Of a stretch of 64,000 nt of DNA, positions 11,401-23,400 are shown in pieces. The DNA comes from Phalacrocorax aristotelis (lineage: Eukaryota > Chordata > Aves > Suliformes > Phalacrocoracidae). The notes beneath the pieces were generated by a model, which searched no databases, was not told the origin of the DNA, and worked only from the letters and a program-made list of their open reading frames with translations. Location of the stretch: positions 21,390,582 through 21,454,581 of the forward strand of contig NC_134311.1 in assembly GCF_949628215.1 (NCBI RefSeq), read 5' to 3'. A program made the position numbers and the translations under genes. Every line of letters starts with the position of its first letter. Position 1 is the first letter of the stretch.

Positions 11401-14400
11401 ATAAAAACTGGAAAAGGAATTATTGTGTTAAGCCAGAGCTGCATGTTGTACCAAAGTCAGGGCTGAGTCAAAGTCAAGAAAGTGATGCGTTCAAACTATT
11501 TACAGTTTTGTGTAAGAAAGTAAAGAGCTGGGCTAAAATAGGAGCAAGTCAGTGCAAAGAAACTCGAAATAATTGGAAGTTGAGTTTAATGTTGGAGTAG
11601 CTGCATAGTCAGAGGTTTTCAGACAGTGAAAGATCAGTGTGGGAATGATTACAGATCAGTCCCCAGGGAAAGTGGGTCCATGGCTTAGGGATGCAGGAGC
11701 TTCAGCAGCAGAGTTTGCCTTAAGCTGCTTGCATCTGGCTCAGTCCTACCACCTCAGCTGCAATAATGCCACTATCTGCTGAGCTTTAAAAAAACAGACA
11801 GATTTAGACCCTCAGAAAAGGGGATTTGGTATAGCTGAGTAAGTTCACTAGTCCAGTTTACAGCTTGACAGCCAACTGTTGTAACCACAGCTGAAGCCTA
11901 ATCAGAGCAACCCAGCCTAACCCTGGCTCCTTGGCTGAAGTGAACAGATGGCAGACATCTGTATAGAGGGATGTTGGAACATACATATGTTGGTTAGCAG
12001 AGCCTGGATGAAGGAATAGGAACTTGAACTCCAGGAGGCAGTTCAAAGAAAGGAGCTATACCAAGATGGTGGTTTGTAGCAACTCGCCCATTCAGAACTG
12101 CTACATGGAAGGTGGTGACTGGGCTCCACTTGTAAAACCAATTATGGACTTGAATCAGTTTTGTCTCTTTTTTCTTCATGACTTTACCAAATACCATTTG
12201 CCCAGTGAAAATATCTAATGCACTTCATTCAGAGCAACTATTTAGACCTTCCTGCATATACTTGAATTCACTATTGTTTGTATAGTTCCAGCAGCTGTTC
12301 CCTTTAAAGTCTGGCAAAATTTTTCATATTTTTGATAGAGATGTGAATTGTATATGCTGATTATAGGAGGTCATTGAGATTAGGTGTATGTGATCAATGC
12401 CCAAAATACTAATGGACTTGTTTCTTTTAGCCTGCATGTTGACTAATGCTTGATAAATGCAGAAATTCAACTATTTATATTTTTGTGCCTAATGGACTGC
12501 AATATTTCAGAACCTCAGCTTTTCATTTATGGCACAAAAAGCATACAAAACTGCAAACCTAGGGAAATGCAGAACAGAAACTGTTCAGTATCAAAGTGGA
12601 AGGAAGCTGCTATCAGCGTGCTGGTGTCATCCCTTCTCTTTTAGTATTTGTAAGAGACTTGGATCAGTATCAGAACACTTTGCAATGATCTTGCTTTTGG
12701 GGGTCTTTAGTTTTAAAATATGTGTGTGCAGGTGGATGCTAGTAGTGTTTTGTTTATATTTATTACCTTTTCAAGCATTTCCAAGGGGAGTCTATGTTAA
12801 TAGTCTAACACTTAAGCATTTGTATGGCATTGAGCTAAGACAAGTTGTGTTCATCAGTAAGGAGAGGAAGAAAAAGACTCAAAACCTGCTTGAAATTTAT
12901 CGTCAGCTCTCTTCTGTTGAAATAGAAAGCTTTTTTCTGAAGCAGCATTTTAGAGTTTCTGTTGTCTAAATTGTTGATTACTAACTGTTTATATTTTAAG
13001 CACAAATAATATGCTCCACACATCACAAGCATCCTACATTAAAATGCTATTAAATGTCAGGGAGTTGGGGTCGTTCTGGTGATCTGATCTTCCTTCTGTC
13101 TTCCCAAAGAGCAATCTCTTACTACTCTTTGATCTGATTTCATATTTCTTGGAGACTGGGAATCTGGCCTGTGATAAAAATTGCAGTGGAGGGGTGCACC
13201 AGAACCAAATCCCTTCCCTCCCTTTCAGCCCTGGGAATGCACAGCCTTCCTCTTCTTGACTGTTACCAGATGACTGACTCTGTGCACTGTCACTGTGTCT
13301 TCCAGCCCTGCTGCTGGAGGGAGCATGGTCTGGTTCTGACCTCTCTTTTCTTGCCTCTGGAGCTGAAAGCCTGTGCAGATAGCCTTGCTCTGCGGATAGG
13401 GCTGCAAGGCATGTGGGGAGGGCTGTGCACAGATGAGGGCAGTATAGCAGGGGATCAGTGAACTGTCTTAAAATGTCAATACCTAATTTTGGTACCATAC
13501 ATGCTTGGTGTCATAAGAGCGCCTTGTATTGCTATTTTACTGTCACTAACATTGATTCTGCTTGTATCAAAATTGATAGGGTCAGGTTAGTAGTGTAAGA
13601 ATAAACATGTTGCCATCAAGTGTGCATGCACAGTTTTAAGTTAAGTTTAGTTTGAAGTGACTTAACAAGTGTGAAAAGCTCAGTGTTTTTGAAGTTCTAG
13701 CTCTCTAAATAGCATTAAATGTATCCTTGTCATTGAAGTGGGTAAGGTGACAATAAGCATTTTCTGTTTTCACAAAGGTCTTCAGATATCTTCAATTGCC
13801 TATGCTGTATTTCCAAAGTTAGGTCCACATTGGAAGAAATACCCTATTGATATTGACTGAAAGGTTCCTTCGCACTACTGAGGTTCCAGAGTCCTGGTCA
13901 ATCTGTTTGAAGGTGCAACCAGCTGCTGTTTCAGTCATTAAGACAATAATCAGTTTCTGTAATCTGAGAGGTAAAAAAGTTTGGTGTTTTTTTTATTTAA
14001 AGTGAGTTCAGTAGTAGGCCAATCTGCCAGCTTATTGAACTTGGACCACAGGCTACTTTCAGCCCTGGGCAAAGAGAAGGAACTTTACTAAGTAAAAACA
14101 CTGACTTAGTGGAATCTATAGCTCAAAGGAGAGTGCAAAATGACCTGGAAGTTTAGTGAAAAGACAATAATAAATGCTTGGAAAATAAATCCCTGAAGCA
14201 TATTCCATTTTTCAGTGTACCTCTAGCTGAGCTGGTACTGCTTATGGAAATAATCATGGCTGAGTTCTCAGATATCAAGTGAGCAGCCTAAAGTCACTGT
14301 TAAAGACGTTGAAGAAGGAACTTCTAGGTGAATAAATCTGATCCTATAGAAAAATGTGTAATTTTTGCATAGGATATGTGTACTGGTTTAAGTTAGGATA

Positions 14401-17400
14401 GAGTTAAATTTCTTTGTAGGAGTTTGTGTGAGGCTATGTTTTGGATTTTTTTGCCGAAAACAGCATTGATAACATGGAGATGTTTTAGTTACTAAAGACC
14501 AGTGCTTACACAGAATCAAGGCCTTTTCTGCCTCTCACCATCCTATCAGTGAGGAGGCTGGGCGGGTACACAGCTGGGACAGCTGACACCAACTGACCAG
14601 AAAGATATTCTGTACCATACGGCATCAAACTCGGCGATAGGACGGGTGGGGAAAGGAGGTTGGCCAGGCTGCTGTTACTTTGAAACCATCCAGGAGTCAG
14701 TGAGTTGCTGGGTTTTTTGTTTCTTTTCCTTCTTATTACTTTCTTTTTTTCCTTTTGAAAATTATTAAACTCTCTTTATCTCAGCCCATGGGTTTTCTCG
14801 CTTTTACCCTTCTGATCCTTTTCCCCATCCCACTGGGTGGGAGAGTGATTGAGCGGCTATGTGGTGCTCAGCTGCCAGCTGGGCTTAGACCATGACATAC
14901 AGCTTTCTGATGTTTAGATAAATCCCAGACAGCGAAGGTGAGGTCTAACTGAATATTTATTGAGTGGAAATTTGCCAGTGTATGTAGTTTGAAGCTTGTG
15001 AGCATAATAAAACTTCTAAAGAATTTCAGTGTTAATCTGCCCATAGTGGCAAGAGAGGGGAATTGTGACAGTAATATGTTGTTTCAAACATTGAAATATT
15101 TCTCTCTGTTTTGGGGATTATTCTGTGCTTTTCCACTGTTAACTGAAATGGAGTAATCTCTCCACCATACTGAGTGGTGCTTTAAAAACTGAAAATTCTC
15201 CATTCTAATTCAAATTTCTTTTTAATTCATCTGCTCGTGGAAGCTTTCAATACCTGCAGGAAAGAAGGAGATGTAGAATATTGGTTGCAGATAAAGAATA
15301 TTGGATAATACAGTTTAAAAGAGAATGTGAATATTTTTGCATGCAACTTTTGAGTCAATCAGGGATATGCTTTCATTATGGTTCAGAATTAGTCAGGTAA
15401 GGGAGAGGATGTCAAGACTGTGAGCTGGTTTTGAGTTTCACCCATTTCACAGCCAAATGCATTAATACGCTTTTGGGAGTAAATGCAGTGGTTTTTTTTT
15501 AAGATGGTAAACTAGAAAACAGTAATTGTGTCAGTATTACATGCATTCCCTTTTCAAACTTTGAATGTGAGATCCTGTTGTTGTGTTGTGGAAGAAAATG
15601 GTTTCTGTCATTCATAGGAGTAAATGAAAAAAGAACATCTAAGTAGGATAAAGGAGATTTATTTTTCCTTTCATGTCAAGTGCTGGTAAGATTGAGACCA
15701 GCATATGCTGGGAATAATCTGAGGAAGACCGGAAAAAGTTAGGAGTTATTAAGAGAGTGAAAAATACTTCTTGGAGATAGATGAAGCTCACTTTACGTGT
15801 CTTAAAACCTAGTTAACTTCTGCAGCAGAAAATTATGACCTCCCCGTACCCTTTTTGGGATGAAAAACACTTGGGACTGCTTCCTGACTGCTTCCCTTTG
15901 TTTCCCCCTGCCTCTCCTTCTCCCCATGCCACACACTCCTAATTTTGTTTTCCACCTGTGAGGTATATAGTAGGCCTAGGAGGTGACTGTATGTGTAAAT
16001 GAATGATACCAAGGAAATAAAATTGGACATAGTAAGGTGAAAACAAGGTCCAGGTAAATTTGATGGAATACTTAACTGAAATGACCTTGTGAGGTTTCCA
16101 GGGTTGCGGGATATTTTTTCCAGTGGAAGTTACGAAGCTCTGTTAAGGTGCAAAGATTGCTAAGTATGTAGGGGAAGGCTTTCAGTATTTCAGCTCTTGG
16201 ATAAAAGGCAAGATTTTGTTCAGGTGTTCAGAATTGGTTTAGATAAACTGCTATTTCTTTAATTTATGTAACTTTTTTGTGATTGATTCTACGGATTAGA
16301 CTCTGCTCCAACTAAGTGGTGCTGTCCAGGTAGGTCACAGCCGTTCTGGGAGTCACGAATAACCACAGTGTGCCTGCAGTTGACATCGCCCTGTTCAGGC
16401 ATTAGATGTGTGCCACAATTTGTGTCTTACATCTGCATGGGTGATGGTGGTTTGTTTGAGTAGTGTTGTACTCAAACACTCCTTGATCCCTGAGAGCTGC
16501 TTCCTGTTTTTTCTAGTATACAGGACGTGAGGGAGACAAGAGGATAGGGGAGAATGAAAGGTAATGAAGAGAAGAGCAAAGGGATGTGTCTGGGCTTCAG
16601 TGGGTGCACGGATGCATGCATCTACAGTTAATCTTGAACATTGTGTTACTCCTGGAAAAACAGTGGGAGAGGACAAGTGGGTTATGCAAGTCGGATTGGG
16701 TCTTCATTCTTAGGCTTTCTGTGTTACAGCCTGTAGTTTGCTCCATCTAGGGAGGGGGGTCGTTAGCGCAGTATTTGTAGAAGTAAAGAGGAAGTATGCT
16801 GCTCTGTGCTGGTGATTAAGTCATGCCAGGGAAAGGCTGGGCCTAACTGTTTGTGCACTGTGCATCGTCGGTGATGCTCTCCTCTGTTTTTTTTTCTCTT
16901 TTTTAATCCAGCTCTGGTAATCTCAAATGCTTTTCTGCTTCATGATTTGCTAATCATCCTTGGAGGAATTCAGGTGACTGTAGTAGCCTCTTGAAAGGAT
17001 GGAGGTGCACGTACAAACATTTTTAGCCTACTAAACTGAGTGTCTGAAAGAAGATAGAGTAATACACACTTTTACGGTTGCTTTAGCCTGGAAGGAGGAC
17101 CTGAGAGAGGGTATTATGTGTCTCAGGAACTTGATTGCCTGAAGGTTTTCTTGTATGTTGGTTTCTGAATTCATAAGGCTAAATGCTTCCTGGTTTAGGC
17201 ACGTAGGCAAATAAATGCATGGGTCCGTCTCTTATTCTGAGAAATTTTGTACCTAGGTAGAGGTTAACCTCTCCTGTAAACCAGATGTGATATCCAAACT
17301 TTCAGTAAACAGTAAAAGCTTTCACTATATTGATGTAAGAAAATTTTCCCAGGAAGAATAACCTCATGATGTATCTTTCAAAAACAATTGAATACATGGT

Positions 17401-20304
17401 GAGATACTCTGCATGTGAGAGAATAATTTGGGTCAAAAAATGTAGTGCATTGCACCCAGCTTAAAGATTTTTGCATGCTATGAACATCAATTATAAATTT
17501 GCATTCAGAGAGTTTTTACTCTCGAGTAGATGTCTGGTTTTGAACAATACTGGTGTTTTAGAGCAAAGTAAAATTAAGAATTATTAGGCAGTTATATTGT
17601 ATTTTTACCTTTTTCATTTCAACCACTTGTATTATCATGTTTGAGGTCAGATTTCTTTGTTGCTGTGCTGATTTACTAATCTAACTGTTGGTTTACTCTC
17701 TGCAAGTTCAGATGCGGCTGCTTATTTTCAGCTCCCTCTGGCATTCTGCTAACCAGCCATGTTATAATCAGTAGAAATTTAAGAATTGTCAGAGCTTGCT
17801 TGAATAAACATGACTTGCTGGTTGACTTAATTAGTCACCCAGTTAATATCCTCGCTAAGAAAATTAATTGTCAGTTCCCCTTTTCTTTCATTAGTTGCAG
17901 AGACTTTATTTTGGCAAAATGGTAGAGAGTGTTCACCTTTTTAAGGATTGCAGGAGTAGTACAGTTAATAATGATTTGACCACTTTAGCTTCTTTTGTTT
18001 GATGTGGGATGGGCAGGTTTGGACAAATACCTGAAAATATTTTCAAGGGGGATTATATGTAATCAAACTACATACAGTTTCATAGATAAATGAGGAAAAA
18101 ACCTCTGATACCTCCTAATTTTTTCTGGAAAGGTTCAACTGAATTGTATCCCAGGTCAGTAGAAATAAGCGGTATCAGCATACTGCAGCTAGTGGTGGAT
18201 GTTTGGACTTTTGCAGTGGTTGTGGAACTGGGCTGTGGTTGGGGAGATTTTATGTTTGGGAAGAGGAATGAAAAGAAGACATGACTAGGATTGTATGTTT
18301 TAAGGGAGATTTTTGTAGCAAATGGTTTCTTAGAATTGGCTAAAGATAACAAAAGTGAAGCTGACAACGTTAGCTAAAAGACTACTTATGTTATAATTTG
18401 CTTAAATGTTGCAGTTTTAAGCAATTGAATTCTAAATATTTGCCTTTTAATTTTAAACACTGCAAGCATCTTCACTGTTGCTGTCAATTCACCTGGGAAT
18501 GAAACAGCAATATTTTAGACTTTTGTGGAAGGTGTTCTATTGTGAGTGTAATTTTGTTTGATTTACTCCAACCTTAATTTTATTCTATGTCAGGCTGAAA
18601 GAGAGAGTGATTTTTTTTTTTCTTTTCCTGGAGCTTGTGTTTTTTCTGAGACTTTGAATCTTCCACCTTCATTATGCTACTCATGTTTCTGTCTTCTTTT
18701 TTTTCCTTTTCCCCCTTCCCCCTCAGTGGAAGATCAGGCAGAAAGTATTTGGATTGTTTTTCCACAGAAATTAGACTGAAGTGCATGTTGCTAGGAAGTG
18801 TTTTCAGGAATTGCCATGCTGGCAATTATAGGCCAAATTCCTGTAGGATGTTATGTGTCTGAACCTCTGAAGGCTACTACTAGAAGCTGTAGTTCACAAC
18901 TGGTAGCTTTCTTCTGTTTGGTTCTTCATTAAAGCCTAAAAGGGATTATGTGATTTCTGAGTGCAGCCCCAAGAAAAATATTTAATCTTTTTCCTTGCAT
19001 TTTATTTTTCATGATTTATGTTAGGTAGGCAGTAACAGAGTTTCTTGTATGTCAGTCCTAGCAAAATGCAGCTTCAACAGTGATGCTAGTTTAAAAAACA
19101 AAGAAAAAAACCCTGCTTGGACTCTCTGACAGTTGCTACATGTGTGCAGTTTTATCTTTTAGGCAGTCCACATACGGCAACTACCAGCCTTATTACTGGC
19201 TATACCACTTGAAGCTGCATAAAATAACTGCTAATAAATGGTGTCTTTGAATATAGATATTCTCATTTAAGGGTAATGAAGAGATTGGTTTAACAGCCAG
19301 GAAAGAAAAAAGCTTTCTTATTTTTCTGAGTTTCAGAAAACTGTTAATAGTTGCAAACTTTATCTTCCTGGACTCTAATGTCTCCTTTTCAGTTTGAGTT
19401 TCAAGAACAGAAAAGCTGCTATGTTAAGTCCATATCTAGTAAAGATTAAGGATGACTTAGAGGGACATAAAAAAGCCACTGAATATCTGAAATACTGAAC
19501 TTTTAATTGCATTTGTACAAGCAACAGCCTTTGGACATGAGCATTTGTGTTAGATTATTAATAGCTGATACTACTGCTGTATTAAAATCTCTCTTCATAA
19601 AATATCAGCAGGTTTCTCCCACTGTTCTTCAAGTTTTCTTGTACTACTTATCCCATGTGTTCTTGGTAAACATGTTAAGATCCATTATGGAATACTGCTA
19701 TAATAATAGGAGCCATATGTGGACAACTGCCTTGTATGGCCATGCCTGAACATGCTATCTAGTGTAAAGAATAAAGCTTTTTCCCTCGGACTTGGGACTT
19801 TTTATTTTTAGAAGGTGTGATTTGACTAACCGTACTTCTCCTGTCACAAGAGAGAAGCTAGCTAGGGCTGGCTGAATTGTGCTGCATTACCTGAAAGCTT
19901 TTCTATTATAGTGCTTGCAAATGTTTTTTGCAAGCTGGCATGTGTTGTCTCTCAGCTATGTGCAGAAGTGTGTCACATTAAAAAAGTCATGTGACATCTG
20001 GACTTGACATTTTAGATTTTTTTTAATAGTCTCTTATTTACCACAAACATCTTAAGATGGGGTCAAGATAGATGTTTGTCAATGTTATGTAGATGAAAAT
20101 TCTGTTATATGCTTTTATAACTTACGTGCCCAGAGTACTTCAGGTTCTTAATAATCATATTGTTAGTGAAGCTCAAGACTTCAGAGAAATGGGAAATTCC
20201 TTGCCAAAAAAGTTATATCAAAGTGTTAGGGAACAGGGAATTTACAAAGACATATTGTGCCTAATGCTGTCTCTCTGTCTCGTCTCTTCCATAATCTTAT
20301 CTAG
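5451..20304 (+). other. PJA2: PJA2 intron 1
   Basis: A 14.85-kb interval between the proposed exon 1 donor (GTGAGT at 5451) and the first recognised coding exon (acceptor AG at 20303-20304). Mostly AT-rich, apparently unique sequence. The one clear repeat is the solo LTR at 14379-14897. Open frames of up to about 150 codons near 12.5-13.5 kb resemble no protein and are treated as chance. A small extra exon carrying a more upstream start codon could hide here. Confidence 0.6.
14379..14897 (+). mobile_element. Solo LTR, avian ERVL type
   Basis: Begins TGTACTGGTTTAAG and ends ACCATGACA, the TG...CA form of an LTR. The order of segments is that of the common bird class III ERV LTRs: a TGT(G/A)CTGGTTT start, CAGTGCTTACACAGAATCAAG, GACAGCTGACACCAACTGACC, then ATTAAA (14764-14769) before CTCTCTTTATCTCAGCCCATG, and finally the GTGGTGCTCAGCTGCCAGCTGGG end. 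No internal retroviral sequence is attached. The five bases on each side do not match, so the target duplication has decayed. It lies in PJA2 intron 1 in the same orientation as the gene. Confidence 0.85.
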
Positions 20305-20306
20305 CA

Positions 20307-20499
20307 ATGGGTCAAGGAGCTGGCAAACTGGCCTGGCTCAAACTAACAAGAGGATATCAAACAGGTAGAAGATCTGAAAGAAGACATGGCTATGTTAGTT
20401 TTAGACAACCTTTGAATGGCCCAGGCAGAAGAGAACATCAACACAATGAAGACTATGAACAATTAGCTTCGGAGGACATTCAGAGACCAAGTTCTTCAT
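20307..20499 (+). CDS. PJA2: PJA2 coding exon 1 (N-terminus)
   Basis: The acceptor is CTTATCTAG at 20296-20304, the exon starts CA-ATG, and the donor is CAT|GTACGT at 20500. It encodes residues 1-64 plus one base. [10 protein letters not shown] and the basic [17 protein letters not shown] block match the start of praja-2 from its second methionine. The two bases before the ATG would complete a codon of an upstream exon ending in one base, so this may be an internal exon and the ATG may not be the only start. Confidence 0.88.
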
Positions 20500-23400
20500 G
20501 TACGTACATATCTTTGTGTATGTGCCATTTAAATGCAAACTGGAATGCAAGGGGGTGGAGTGGGAAGGCACATAGAGAAATGTGGAGGGAAGAGAGTAGC
20601 CACTTGAAATGTACTTTTATACATGGTATTCATATGGTGTTATAGAATCAAACTTAGTATGAAGGCAATTAAAAATGTAGTCTATATTAGGCTGTTTAAT
20701 TTTGCCTGAGGAAGTGCGTTGAATGAGTTGGTGCATTCTAACCAATTATATGGGCATAACATTGTATAATTAAAATTATTTTGTCTTCAAATCAAATTAA
20801 AAATCACATTTGGAAGAAAATATATTTTCTATTTAGAACTAGTCTATGAAATATTGTTATATCATGGACCAGGTTGTTCTATCTTTGTTAACCTCAGTGT
20901 AGTTACAGTGGAGATTAGTTTAAGGCTATGAAATATCTTCAGAGGTTCTCCTTTTCTTTGTTTATACTAGACTACTTCTATTTCTTGTTTGATGAATATT
21001 TGACATTGGTGTTTCCCAAAATGTCTTGTGTGATTTTATCAACTGAATAATAATTTCATAGAGAAATACAAAACAGCTAGTTGGGTTAGAAACTTAACCT
21101 CATACACTCAAGAAGATGGTACTTGCTGCTAAAAAAAAGTTTGACATAGCCTCAAATGTTCGAAAGTAGCATTTTTTTCTCCTTCATTTATGACTATTTT
21201 ATAACTGCTTTCTCCTGATTTTTTTTTTTTATAATAGCATAGTGTTGTTTTAACTTTGTCATGTGCCATTTTTCCTAGAGACTGTTACATGATGTAGATC
21301 ATCTTGGGGTGGTTTTTTTGTAACTTGAACGTTTTTGCATTTGTCTGTGCTTCATACATTTTCTACACTTTCATCTAGTTAAAGATTTATTTCTTGTGAG
21401 GCAGTGTTGACTCTTGTGGAGGTCCTCCTACTGTCTCTCTATAATGCTACCACCTTTCTTGTTTCAGTTACTCAGAAATGAGCATATTATTTTAGTGGTG
21501 ACAAGAATTATGCAGTTTAGAGTGTATTATCTCCTTGTTCTTAATACAGTTCGTTTGTATATAAAGTCTAAGAGTGACTCACTTTCTAAGTTAAAACTCA
21601 TAACAAAATGTCTTTTATATTTAGTCTTTTTTTGGTGTTACAGCTTTTGAGATCTCTGAGAAATATTTTGAATTTACTTCCTTTACCTCAACTAGGTTAC
21701 AGCTTTCCCCAGTTGATAATTATTTTTTGATGGGTGGGTACTATCTGAAATATGCTGCATATTTCCTTGCTCATTGGCTCGACCTGTTTATATACATCTA
21801 AGCAACTGTAGAAGATGGGTAGAAAGAGATATCCTAGGAAGTATTAAAATTTGGCTGGACTTGGTCCTTGGTAACCTTGGGGACTCTGCTTGAGCAGGAG
21901 GGGTGGACTGGATGATATCCAGAGGAACCTGCCTGCCAACCTCAGCTGTTAGCAATTTTGTGAAGGAGCTTCAAGATTTTAATCAGATAAAATATAATGG
22001 TACAGTATTGCTTCCTGCAAGCCAGACTCATAGTGCTGAGAGGCACAGCTCTTGTCAGTGTTGAGTGCCTTGAATTCACCAACGTAGACATGGATTAGCT
22101 ATTTAGAAGGGATTCTTTTTTCTTGAAGTTTTTAATCCTGGAGCACTGATTTTTTTTTTTACATGGTGTCCTCTACCTCTTTAAAATAACGTGCTAGGGA
22201 ATCCCTTCCATTAATCATGCATGTGTCTGTTTTGTAGTTGAAGTTTCCAAGTGTTTTAATATTGGCTTAAAAACTTTAAGTACTCTCAAGTTATGTAAGC
22301 CATTTATGTTTAAAAAATAATTTGGACTATTGGCTTGGTTAGGAGTTTACAAATGACTTGAAGTAAGCATTAATTTTGTAGTAACAGCAGTATACATATG
22401 TTTATGTTCTTTAACTCTTTCTGCTGGGTTTGATATTTATTGTCCCTTTATGCAAGAGGTGTTCAAGTATAATATAACCAAACTGAATTTGTGACGGTGG
22501 TAACTACTAACTGTAATTCCACATTTATCCCTGCTATTATTTTCTTTTTATGAGAAGTTGCACTCACAGCTGCATGTACAAAATATACTGGTCTTGGTAT
22601 GTAATTTATAGTAGCAATAAATGCCTTTATCTGAGTGTGGCAGGAGACACACTTTAGCCAGTTAATGAATGGATAGTCCACTGTTAAACTTATGGAAGGA
22701 AATGTTGCAGGTTTTTTAATCTTCTAGTGTTTTCTGAGATTTCCTATTCTCATCCTAAAATTTCATTTTATATAAACAATGTAAAAATGCTTCTTATGAA
22801 TACGTTCCTTTACTTTTTTGATGTAACAGGCTGACCTGAAATTGCATCATTTAAGCCTACTTCTGTATGCTTAATTTGTATAAATTAAAACCTAAACATT
22901 TTACTGAAGCATGCACCTCTGATAAATATTTCTTTATCAAATTACACTGCAGTCCTAGTGAACTAGCCTTTCTTTTTCATGAGCAGTTGTTGTAAATGAG
23001 AATATTTCTATTGGTTTTGGTTGTTCAATGCATTCTTTCTTACAGCTTTCTTTGACAGTCCCAGTCCTTTGGGTCAAGTTTCTTCTGGTTTACTGGATGA
23101 GCCTTTGTTAGAAAATACTGGAACTGGAGAACCCATTTGCCAAAGTGTGTCAAGCCAAACTTTTGAAGTGAACACATCACCATTTTCTCTGTTCTCTCAT
23201 GATCTGGAAGGCAATGAATTCTCAGGGGACTTTATGAATCATTATGAAAATTCTGAGGACCTTGTAGAGCATGCATCTGGAGGACATAATGATTTCAATG
23301 GTCAGAATGGATTTGCTTTTGTAAACACTGACTCTTATGAACCATATATTAGTGATGAAGAGGAAAGTGATACTCAAGAAGAACTTTATGTGATGACAGA

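Noticed and set aside
12529..12969. 146-codon + strand frame inside PJA2 intron 1
   Set aside because: No recognisable motif, AT-rich codon use and no convincing splice context; this length is expected by chance in a 64-kb window.
13034..13498. 154-codon minus-strand frame and overlapping + strand frame
   Set aside because: Both strands are open over the same G+C-richer stretch; no family similarity and no gene context.
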